A stretch of 39,633 nt of DNA from Flammeovirgaceae bacterium UBA2371 (GTDB lineage Bacteria > Bacteroidota > Bacteroidia > Cytophagales > Cyclobacteriaceae): NCBI GenBank assembly GCA_002345965.1, contig DDTF01000028.1, positions 1 through 39,633 of the forward strand, read 5' to 3'. Below, piece by piece: positions 17,045 to 23,825 of this stretch. Numbering within the stretch: position 1 is the first letter of the stretch; the number at the start of each line of letters is the position of its first letter. The position numbers were made by a program, and so were the translations under genes. The notes below the pieces were generated by a model. That model was not told where the DNA came from, searched no databases, and saw nothing but the letters and a program-made list of their open reading frames with translations.

Positions 17045-17605
17045 ATGATGACACGCAGCGAACTAATTAATGATTTGAAGCACCGTACAGAGGCGATAAT
17101 CAAGGAGATAACTCCTTTCAAGGCACTTTCTGAAGAAGTGCTCAACCATAGAAATTCACCCTCCAGTTGGAGTATTTTGGAGTGTCTGGAGCACCTGAAT
17201 TTCTATGGTGACTTCTATTTGCCTGAAATTGATGCGAGAATTAAGCAATCACAAACTACTGTAAATGAGGAGTTTAACACCGGTTGGCTGGGTAATTACT
17301 TTGCCGTAAGTATGCTACCCGGTGAAAATGGAAAACTCAACAAAATGAAAACCTTTAAGGTGATGAACCCTATTCATAAGAAGTTGTCGGTGAATACCAT
17401 TGACAAATTTTTGGCCCAGCAGCAGCAAATGCTAGAGTTGCTGGAGAGGGCAAAAAGGATGGATCTGGGAAAGGTAAAAACTTCCATCAGCATCAGTAAA
17501 TGGATCAAACTCAAATTAGGCGATACCCTGCGTGTAGTGGTTTACCACAACCAACGCCACGTAAAGCAAGCTGCCAATGTGTTAAAGGCTTTACAGCCTC
17601 AATAA
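17045..17605 (+). CDS. DinB-like metal-dependent protein
   Basis: A protein of about 186 residues with the four-helix-bundle pattern of the DinB_2 group. The motif SSWSILECLEHLNFYGDFY in the first half and VVYHNQRHVKQA near the end carry the three expected metal-binding histidines. Members include thiol transferases (bacillithiol/mycothiol-dependent) and damage-induced proteins of unknown role; the substrate here cannot be told. The ATG at 17045 is chosen; a TTG at 17030 in frame is less likely. It follows the Crp-like gene and precedes a small membrane protein by 8 bp, suggesting a three-gene unit. Confidence 0.78.
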   Translation: MMTRSELINDLKHRTEAIIKEITPFKALSEEVLNHRNSPSSWSILECLEHLNFYGDFYLPEIDARIKQSQTTVNEEFNTGWLGNYFAVSMLPGENGKLNKMKTFKVMNPIHKKLSVNTIDKFLAQQQQMLELLERAKRMDLGKVKTSISISKWIKLKLGDTLRVVVYHNQRHVKQAANVLKALQPQ

Positions 17606-17613
17606 CATTTTTT

Positions 17614-17757
17614 ATGATTGGAGAGATTATTTCATTTGAATTTGCGTTATTGGTACTGATAGTTGTCGCTATCGGCATTTTGTTTAACGTTCTGAATTTA
17701 CTTGAACAACAACAGCATGCTTATGTTCCACTAAAAGAAAGGAGGTACCATGTCTAG
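17614..17757 (+). CDS. Small single-pass membrane protein (47 aa)
   Basis: Starting at ATG 17614, 8 bp after the DinB-like stop, this frame encodes MIGEIISFEFALLVLIVVAI followed by a polar tail ending RRYHV. One membrane segment covers about residues 8-28. It is too short for family assignment. Position directly behind the DinB-like gene and a clean membrane segment make it plausible. Its last 8 bp overlap the start of a 21-codon frame. Confidence 0.45.
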   Translation: MIGEIISFEFALLVLIVVAIGILFNVLNLLEQQQHAYVPLKERRYHV

Positions 17758-17815
17758 TCCCAAGAAAATTTTATCAAATTCTATTACACTAATTTCCACA
17801 GGTGTGGAGAGCTGA
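17750..17815 (+). CDS. Putative 21-residue peptide with a strong ribosome-binding site
   Basis: ATG 17750 is preceded by GGAGG at 17741-17745, a near-perfect Shine-Dalgarno, which is rare in this window. The frame encodes MSSPKKILSNSITLISTGVE plus one serine and then stops. It overlaps the previous frame by 8 bp (ATGTCTAG), as seen in coupled genes. It could be a real small peptide, a leader, or chance; no family is recognised. Confidence 0.25.
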   Translation: MSSPKKILSNSITLISTGVES

Positions 17816-17860
17816 GAAGTAGATTTGTGCCTCGTGACATTTTAGTGTATTGATAAAATT
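17767..17860 (+). ncRNA. Structured RNA candidate (bulged long stem)
   Basis: The 19-nt stretch at 17842-17860 pairs perfectly with 17767-17777 plus 17785-17792, leaving a 7-nt one-sided bulge (17778-17784). Inside, TCCAC (17795-17799) pairs with GTGGA (17804-17808). A second hairpin (17872-17891) and a strong terminator (17890-17925) follow directly. The whole may be a folded 3' end or a small RNA of about 160 nt. No known RNA family is recognised. Confidence 0.35.
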
Positions 17861-17889
17861 GAATGAGGATTTTAAAACCTGATGGTTTT

Positions 17890-17925
17890 AATACCCGACC
17901 AGTATCTAGGTCGGGTATTTTTTTT
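17890..17925 (+). terminator. Rho-independent terminator
   Basis: An 11-bp perfect stem, AATACCCGACC (17890-17900) with GGTCGGGTATT (17909-17919), with an 8-nt loop and a following run of T. It ends the plus-strand Crp-like/DinB-like unit. A preceding hairpin TTAAAACC/GGTTTTAA (17872-17891) overlaps its first two bases. The T-run reaches the stop codon of the convergent gene. Confidence 0.85.
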
Positions 17926-18343
17926 AGAAGATATTGATGTGATAGACATCACTTTCATTGCGACTGATATTACGGATTTCAAATCCACCTGGCTGGGTAA
18001 TTTCTTCTATCAGATCAAATTGAGTGCACGACTTAGGGAGTGATCCGAAAATCAACAGAAAATTATGTGTGCATCCTTTTGGCACCAGTGACCATTGGGG
18101 GGCAATCGTAATATTTTCTGCATGCAACAACTGAGTTTTGGCACTGGAGTGATGGTCGATTAAATAAGTCGTTCTCCAAATTCTTACCAGCAGATCATCA
18201 CCCGGGTTTGCACACTTGCAATGCACATAAATACATCCTTCCTCCAGCGTACTTGGCATTATTGAAGCCAATAATTCGGTGTCCACCTCCGGTTTAACTT
18301 TTGCCGGGGCTTCTTTCGTTGGATTGGTTTTATCAACAAGCAC
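17924..18343 (-). CDS. Hypothetical protein with CxC motif
   Basis: A protein of about 139 residues if it starts at GTG 18343, just after the CDGSH gene stop (18354). It contains YVHCKCANPGDD near the middle, a WSLVPKGCTHNFLLIFGSLPK segment, and a C-terminal DLIEEITQPGGFEIRNISRN block resembling beta-rich conserved proteins of Bacteroidota. No function is known. A longer open frame reaches 18490, but it would overlap the CDGSH gene by more than 130 bp, so I reject that start. Close spacing suggests one operon with the CDGSH gene. The exact start is uncertain. Confidence 0.6.
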   Translation of the reverse strand: MLVDKTNPTKEAPAKVKPEVDTELLASIMPSTLEEGCIYVHCKCANPGDDLLVRIWRTTYLIDHHSSAKTQLLHAENITIAPQWSLVPKGCTHNFLLIFGSLPKSCTQFDLIEEITQPGGFEIRNISRNESDVYHINIF

Positions 18344-18353
18344 GGTATTAGTC

Positions 18354-18575
18354 TTACACTTTTTTAGGAGGGAGATCAAATGCTTTTGATTCGTGATCGA
18401 AGTTGCCTTTGTGTGAACCATCACAGAATGGTTTGTTATTGGACCTTCCACAGCGACACAAAGATAATACAGTTCTGCCTTGAAGTCCATAGGCGTTTCC
18501 CTGCATGTCCACTATTTCAAAATCGCCTTCTAATTTGAGGGAGCCGTTGCTGTTTACTGTTATTTTGGTTGCCAT
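18354..18575 (-). CDS. CDGSH iron-sulfur domain protein
   Basis: A 73-residue protein with the complete CDGSH [2Fe-2S] signature CRCGRSNNKPFCDGSH: Cys40, Cys42, Cys51 and His55 are the cluster ligands. CDGSH proteins of this short type are soluble redox or cluster-transfer proteins; the partner is unknown. It lies 16 bp after the amidohydrolase stop, and the DUF2911 gene is further upstream, so the four minus-strand genes from 20277 to 17924 could be one transcript. Confidence 0.9.
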   Translation of the reverse strand: MATKITVNSNGSLKLEGDFEIVDMQGNAYGLQGRTVLSLCRCGRSNNKPFCDGSHKGNFDHESKAFDLPPKKV

Positions 18576-18591
18576 AGTTATGTTTAAATTG

Positions 18592-19722
18592 CTAATTGGT
18601 TACAAATAGAGTGCTGTCAATGCCTGGAATTACCTTCAGGGCATTTTTATAATAGATTTTTTGCAATACCGTGTCCGGCAAATCCAATCCGTACATTTTC
18701 CAGTGTGCGTGTCGTTTTCGATAATAATCAAAATATTCATCAGCTGTTTCAAGCACACGAAAATAGGTATAGTATTCCTCTTTTTTATAGGTGTCTTTTC
18801 CCATCATCACGCGGTCCTGATATTTTATCAGCCAGCTACGTGCGGTGCGAGGTTGTCTTCCCAGTTCTGCAATTACTGCACCGATCTCAGTGTACATGTT
18901 GGGAAGCTCATCCATTAGTTTACCTAATTGTTCAAGATCGTTGCCATACCATCCAAGATGGGCGTTGATAAATTTTGTATTCGGGTGTCTGCGAAACACA
19001 TTGTGCTGTTCATTCATCACTTCATCAAAAGAAGGATTCTTGGCTGGATCCTTGTATCGACTTGGATATTGTTTCAACTCCAGCCAGCGCTCATTGTATT
19101 TATCTTTGGGGCTCCAAAAGGCGTTGGGTTCTCCCGTATGGATCAAAACAGGGATACCGAGCTCGCCACACTTGGCCCATATCGGGTCAAGACGGGGGTC
19201 ATCTACAGCAATTCGATTGCCTTCATTGTCTTTCTCAGTTAACCCGAGGTTTTTATAGACTTTTAGTCCGTTGATACCCAGCTTCCTGGCTTCCTCCATT
19301 AATTGTAATGTATTGTCAGGCCATCCTTCATCATCCAGTTCTTCAAAATTGATATTGAGAAATAGGATAAACCTACTGCTGTACTTCTCGTTTACATTAT
19401 CCAATGCCCATTCCAGGTATTTGCCTCTGAATCCGCTGAGGTTTACCATTACCTTCATGTTCAGCTCATCCATCTCAGCTACCAGTTTATCCAGGTTTTG
19501 AATGGGCATGGTAAATTGATGGTTGTGTACATCGATGAACGGATACTTCGCTTGGGTAGGTTTATGCTCAGGTACCTTTAAGGTGGAGACAGGGGAGTAC
19601 TCTTCCACATCCATTACATTTGATCTGTATTGGATTTTACCTATGATCCAGTAAGTAAGCCCTAAAAAAAGAAGAAACAGTGGAAACGCAATCCACCATT
19701 TCTTTTTTAAAAATGTAAGCAC
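18592..19722 (-). CDS. Membrane-anchored amidohydrolase (Amidohydro_2 type)
   Basis: A 376-residue protein with an N-terminal membrane segment (about residues 9-28) and a metal-dependent TIM-barrel domain. Metal motifs include His66 and His68 (FIDVHNH), LIHTGE, NAHLGW and a late Asp in MMGKDTY. The pattern GINGLKVYKNLGL is typical of amidohydrolase family 2, which includes decarboxylases and lactonases. The substrate is unknown. It lies 6 bp after the DUF2911 gene, with which it probably shares a transcript. It should act on the periplasmic side of the inner membrane. Confidence 0.85.
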   Translation of the reverse strand: MLTFLKKKWWIAFPLFLLFLGLTYWIIGKIQYRSNVMDVEEYSPVSTLKVPEHKPTQAKYPFIDVHNHQFTMPIQNLDKLVAEMDELNMKVMVNLSGFRGKYLEWALDNVNEKYSSRFILFLNINFEELDDEGWPDNTLQLMEEARKLGINGLKVYKNLGLTEKDNEGNRIAVDDPRLDPIWAKCGELGIPVLIHTGEPNAFWSPKDKYNERWLELKQYPSRYKDPAKNPSFDEVMNEQHNVFRRHPNTKFINAHLGWYGNDLEQLGKLMDELPNMYTEIGAVIAELGRQPRTARSWLIKYQDRVMMGKDTYKKEEYYTYFRVLETADEYFDYYRKRHAHWKMYGLDLPDTVLQKIYYKNALKVIPGIDSTLFVTN

Positions 19723-19728
19723 AAGTTA

Positions 19729-20277
19729 TTATTGAATGGTAATGGGAACACTTACTTTGGTTTTGTCCCAAATGAAATTCATTTTGGCACCAATAGAATC
19801 ACTATCAAAGGTGATGGTGAATTGTTCTGTTTCAGAAGCACTTTGTACGGGCACCTTCACTTTCACTACATCCAAATCATAATCTGGTTCGCTAACACCA
19901 AAGAATACACCCAATTCGTTGTTCAAGGATACTTCCCATTGGTTGGCTCCCGGTACGGCATACATGCGATAGGTACCTGCATCAACTGGTGCACCTGCAA
20001 AATTGACTGCCTGGCTGAAGGTGACTTCCGTGGCTGCATTGGCTCCCAATCTCCAGTATTTGCCATAGGGCACCAATGCCTCCTGACTTTCTTCACCAAA
20101 GATGAGTCTTCCTTTTTTGTAAGGTCTGCTATAGGTTACTTTCATTTTCAGATCACCATGATTTCCTTCAACTGTATCAGGTGGGCTGGCAGGTGCAGCG
20201 ATAAAGAGGCCGTAGATGGTCCATCCTACAAATATGATGATGATGGCACCAACGCCAATAAATATTTTTCTTTTCAT
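19729..20277 (-). CDS. DUF2911 domain protein
   Basis: A 182-residue protein with an N-terminal signal anchor (about residues 4-28) and a DUF2911 domain. The segments VTYSRPYKKGRLIFG, PYGKYWRLGANAATEVTFSQ and GTYRMYAVPG are diagnostic. DUF2911 proteins are common, mostly secreted, in Bacteroidota and of unknown function. As the first gene of the minus-strand group it diverges from the S9 peptidase at 20429; the 151-bp gap between them contains a plausible promoter for the plus strand. Confidence 0.88.
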   Translation of the reverse strand: MKRKIFIGVGAIIIIFVGWTIYGLFIAAPASPPDTVEGNHGDLKMKVTYSRPYKKGRLIFGEESQEALVPYGKYWRLGANAATEVTFSQAVNFAGAPVDAGTYRMYAVPGANQWEVSLNNELGVFFGVSEPDYDLDVVKVKVPVQSASETEQFTITFDSDSIGAKMNFIWDKTKVSVPITIQ

Positions 20278-20376
20278 AAGTGAAATTGTTAAGATTGATA
20301 GGTATTAGAGCCACTAAGATACGGATATTATTGCAACAATGGAGAGTGAAAGCAATCAGTCGTGTAAAAGAATTCC

Positions 20377-20408
20377 ATTGTTAATTCGATGAACTTGGAT
20401 TAATTTAG
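20377..20408 (+). promoter_or_regulatory. Candidate promoter of the S9 peptidase operon
   Basis: ATTG at 20377-20380 and TAATTTAG at 20401-20408 lie 20 nt apart. The second is one mismatch from the Bacteroidota -7 element TAnnTTTG. It would give a leader of roughly 15 nt before the ATG at 20429. Confidence 0.35.
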
Positions 20409-20428
20409 AAAGCATTAACTCCATCATT

Positions 20429-22549
20429 ATGAAGAACATTCCCACTTATTTGATTTTCCTTATTTTATTTTTCTTCCAATTGCATGTGTCGGTTGCTCAA
20501 ACCTTCGCTTTGGAAGACATCAAGACCTATCCTTTTCCAACAGCGCTAACAACAGCCCCTCTAGGCAACAAGATCGCATGGGCTTTTGATGAGCAGGGTA
20601 AACGGAATATTTATGTGGCAGACGGTCCTGAATTTGAGGCCCGAAAACTCACCAACTATACCAAAGACGATGGCCAGGAGCTAACTGGCGTTTCCATTGC
20701 TGCAGACGGAAAGTGGGTTGTTTATGTGAGGGGCGGAGATCACGGCTCTAACTGGGGAGACCTCGAACCTGTTAACCCAGCATTTGATCCGATGCCCAAC
20801 AAAGTAAGTGTTTGGGCAATTCCTTTTGCTGGTGGTGAACCTAAATTGTATGGAGAGGGAGATGCACCACTTATCTCTCCGAAAAGCGACAAAGTAGTAT
20901 ATCTCTACAAAGGGCAAGTATGGATCACTTCAATTGATGGTAGTGACAAGCCTTCCAGTTTGTTTACCACACGAGGTTCAGTAGGATCACTGCAATGGTC
21001 ACCAGACGGTAGCAAGCTAGCCTTTGTTGCCGACAGAGATGATCATGAGCTAATAGGTATTTATTCTTTTAATAATAATACCATCAGTTGGATGGCGCCT
21101 TCTTTTTCTAAAGACAGTTCACCACGTTGGTCACGTGATGGAAGCAAAATTGCTTTTGTAAGAACACCGGGTGATGGAGGTATTCCCAAACCGTTGTTGA
21201 CCAGACAGCACCGGCCCTGGTCGATATGGGTAGGCGATGTAGCTTCTGGTGTGGCGAAACAAATATGGGAATCGCCCAAAACATTGGCAGGATCACGCCC
21301 TACAACACATGGAGGCACCAATTTACATTGGGGTGCAGGCGACCGCATTGCCTTCCTGGCTTATCACGATGGATGGCCCCATTTGTATTCCATTTCTTCC
21401 AATGGTGGTCAACCCACCCAGCTAACAAAAGGAAATTTCATGTGTGAATACATCAGCATAACTACAGATGGAAAATGGTTGATGGCTAGCGCCAATACAG
21501 GAACGAGCCCATTGGATATTGATCGGAGACATATCATTAGAGTGCCTATTGATAAACCACAGATGGAAGTGCTGACACCTGGAGACGGTTTAGAGTGGGC
21601 ACCTCATGCAACAGGAGATGGATCGAATATCGTTTTGATCAGCGCTACAGCACAGCGCCCCCCTTTGCCAGCGGTTATGAAATTTAGCAAAGGCACTCCA
21701 CAACTTATTGCACAGAAAAATATACCTCAGCAATTTCCTCAGAACAGTTTGATCGTGCCCAAACAAATTACATTTCAATCCCCGGATGGTTTCACCATTC
21801 ATGGTCAGTTGTTTGAACCCAAAGGTGGCAGTGCCAAAAAGCCCGCATTAATTTATGTGCACGGTGGACCACCTCGCCAGATGCTATTGGGATGGCACTA
21901 TTCTGATTATTATTCCAATGCTTATAGCATCAATCAATACCTGGCCAATCTTGGTTTTGTGGTAATTACTGTCAACTACCGATTGGGTATTGGTTATGGT
22001 TATGAATTTCATCAACCAGAAAAAGCAGGAAGTGCCGGGGCCTCAGAATACATTGATGTAAAGGCTGCCGGTGAATGGCTGGCTAAGCAATCCAATGTAG
22101 ATTCTAACCGAATTGGAATTTATGGCGGTTCGTATGGAGGATTCCTCACTGCCATGGCATTGGGCAGAGATTCTAAGTTGTTTGCAGCGGGCGTGGACAT
22201 TCATGGGGTTCATGATCGCACGGTAAGAAGAACACGCAACATGCTTATGCCCGACAGCTATGAGCGTGCACCCGATGCCGAAGAGGCATTGAAAGTAGCG
22301 TGGGAATCATCACCCGTGTCGTCTGTTCCTACCTGGACCTCTCCGGTGCTCATCATTCATGCAGATGACGATCGCAATGTGCGTGTTTCTGAAAGCACGG
22401 ATTTGGTGCAGCGACTGCAAGAAAAAGGGGTGCCCATGGAAACGTTGATGATTGTAGATGATACGCACCATTGGATGAAGTGGTCCAATGCAGTGAAAGT
22501 AGGAAATGCAACAGCCGATTTTTTTAAGAGACAATTCATGAAGAAGTGA
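20429..22549 (+). CDS. Secreted S9 family peptidase (prolyl oligopeptidase family)
   Basis: A 706-residue exported peptidase. A signal peptide ends near residue 24 (SVAQ). A propeller of WD40/PD40-like repeats follows (SLQWSPDGSKLAFVAD, PRWSRDGSKIAFVR), and an alpha/beta-hydrolase domain starts near residue 455. The catalytic residues are Ser568 in GGSYGG, Asp648 in HADDDRNV and His680 or His681 in DDTHHWM. The combination resembles acylaminoacyl peptidases or dipeptidyl peptidases of the S9C group. The gene is 2 bp from the lipoprotein start, so it begins a three-gene operon. It is unrelated in detail to the S9 peptidase at 1618. Confidence 0.9.
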   Translation: MKNIPTYLIFLILFFFQLHVSVAQTFALEDIKTYPFPTALTTAPLGNKIAWAFDEQGKRNIYVADGPEFEARKLTNYTKDDGQELTGVSIAADGKWVVYVRGGDHGSNWGDLEPVNPAFDPMPNKVSVWAIPFAGGEPKLYGEGDAPLISPKSDKVVYLYKGQVWITSIDGSDKPSSLFTTRGSVGSLQWSPDGSKLAFVADRDDHELIGIYSFNNNTISWMAPSFSKDSSPRWSRDGSKIAFVRTPGDGGIPKPLLTRQHRPWSIWVGDVASGVAKQIWESPKTLAGSRPTTHGGTNLHWGAGDRIAFLAYHDGWPHLYSISSNGGQPTQLTKGNFMCEYISITTDGKWLMASANTGTSPLDIDRRHIIRVPIDKPQMEVLTPGDGLEWAPHATGDGSNIVLISATAQRPPLPAVMKFSKGTPQLIAQKNIPQQFPQNSLIVPKQITFQSPDGFTIHGQLFEPKGGSAKKPALIYVHGGPPRQMLLGWHYSDYYSNAYSINQYLANLGFVVITVNYRLGIGYGYEFHQPEKAGSAGASEYIDVKAAGEWLAKQSNVDSNRIGIYGGSYGGFLTAMALGRDSKLFAAGVDIHGVHDRTVRRTRNMLMPDSYERAPDAEEALKVAWESSPVSSVPTWTSPVLIIHADDDRNVRVSESTDLVQRLQEKGVPMETLMIVDDTHHWMKWSNAVKVGNATADFFKRQFMKK

Positions 22550-22551
22550 TA

Positions 22552-23067
22552 ATGAATAAATTCATTTTGCTATTCACTGTTCTGTGTTTTTTAAATGCTT
22601 GTGCTAAAAAAGAACCAGCAAAAGAAGTGACCATTTCTTTAGATGAAATTTCAATACGTTATGCAAGGGATCTATCCAACAAGGCCATTGCAGAAAAAGA
22701 CACCATGGCCATTGATAAGGTATGGATGGATAATTTTTTTATCCTTTCTTCCGGAGATGAAATGGTTGAGGGCAAGGCAAAGAACAGGAAACTATTTGTG
22801 GATACTTTTCAATCAAGACCAGATGCAGTCTATGTACGCACACCAGATCAGATCCATGTATATAATGCATGGAACATGGCTTCAGAAATGGGTACATGGG
22901 AGGGAAGCTGGACAGGAAGTGAAGGTAAGGTTGAAGTTGGTGGAACGTATTACGCCAAGTGGCACAAAGTAAAAAGTCAGTGGCTGTTGCGTGCTGAAAT
23001 TTTCACAGCTACCTATTGTCGTGGAGGCTCATTTTGCGCTTCACAACCTATAAACAATCAACGATGA
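22552..23067 (+). CDS. DUF4440/SnoaL-like lipoprotein
   Basis: A protein of about 171 residues with a lipoprotein signal: a hydrophobic stretch followed by LNAC with the lipid-attached cysteine at residue 17. The mature part looks like an NTF2/SnoaL-type fold of the DUF4440 group, with FILSSGDEMVEGKAKNRKLF and a C-terminal GGTYYAKWHKVKSQWLLRAE segment. Such domains bind small molecules or act as stress-related accessory proteins; no function is assigned. The ATG at 22552 lies 2 bp after the peptidase stop; its own stop overlaps the methyltransferase start (ATGA). The start at the GTG 22546 is less likely. Confidence 0.78.
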   Translation: MNKFILLFTVLCFLNACAKKEPAKEVTISLDEISIRYARDLSNKAIAEKDTMAIDKVWMDNFFILSSGDEMVEGKAKNRKLFVDTFQSRPDAVYVRTPDQIHVYNAWNMASEMGTWEGSWTGSEGKVEVGGTYYAKWHKVKSQWLLRAEIFTATYCRGGSFCASQPINNQR

Positions 23068-23816
23068 AGGAAGAGTCGCACTGGAACAAAATTGCGGATA
23101 AGTATGAGGAGGAAGTCTTAAACGCTTTTGAGTCCGACAAGGAAAAAAAGCTGGCAAGGTATTTTAGGAAGCACGCCAATAAAAAACACACTGCCATAGA
23201 TTTTGGCTGTGGCATTGGCAATGGCTTTCATTACTTGTCACCCAATTTTAAATCGGTGCTGGCACTGGATATATCGCAAAAGTGCATTGACATTGCGAAA
23301 GAAAAACCGTTTACCAACATCACCTTCGAAAGAATGGATTTGACAGATCCAAACTTAAAGCTTGAGCCGGTTGATTTCGTGCTGTGTAGCAATGTTGCCA
23401 TTTTTGCGGAAGTTGAAAAAAACTATGACATCCTTAGGAACGTCAGGAATAGTTTGAAGAAAAATGGAAATGCAGTATTTGTAGTGCCTTCTCTTGAGTC
23501 CATCTTATTTTATGCGTGGCGATTAGTGGATTGGTACAAAAGGGAAGGGGTGGGGTTGAGTGAGATTCCCAAATCTGAGCTCGACTACTTCAGTGATGAC
23601 AAGCGCGATATCATTCAAGGGATAGCAACAATTGACGGAAGGCGTACCAAACATTATACGCATTCAGAGATTCAAGTCATCTTTGAAGAAACAGGGCTGG
23701 AGATTATGGATATCGTACGACTTGAATACGACTGGAAAACAGAATTCAACAAACCTCCCAAATGGATGAAAGCACCCTATCCATGGGATTGGATGATTGA
23801 ATGTAAAAGACCATAA
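23064..23816 (+). CDS. Class I SAM-dependent methyltransferase
   Basis: A 250-residue methyltransferase. The SAM-binding motif I is AIDFGCGIGNGFHYL (about residues 40-55), followed by the acidic VLALDIS of motif II. A later segment DFVLCSNVAIFAE fits motif IV. The acceptor cannot be predicted. The start ATG 23064 overlaps the lipoprotein stop in ATGA, indicating coupling; an upstream start at 23016 would run deep into the lipoprotein gene. It converges with the OmpA-family gene, whose stop lies 9 bp away. Confidence 0.85.
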   Translation: MKEESHWNKIADKYEEEVLNAFESDKEKKLARYFRKHANKKHTAIDFGCGIGNGFHYLSPNFKSVLALDISQKCIDIAKEKPFTNITFERMDLTDPNLKLEPVDFVLCSNVAIFAEVEKNYDILRNVRNSLKKNGNAVFVVPSLESILFYAWRLVDWYKREGVGLSEIPKSELDYFSDDKRDIIQGIATIDGRRTKHYTHSEIQVIFEETGLEIMDIVRLEYDWKTEFNKPPKWMKAPYPWDWMIECKRP

Positions 23817-23825
23817 ACAGGTTGA

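Noticed and set aside
18344..18490. N-terminal extension of the CxC protein
   Set aside because: It would overlap the CDGSH gene by 137 bp; the CDGSH signature makes that gene certain.
19732..20283. 183-codon open frame on the plus strand
   Set aside because: It covers the DUF2911 gene almost exactly on the opposite strand; DUF2911 motifs and a signal anchor support the minus-strand gene.
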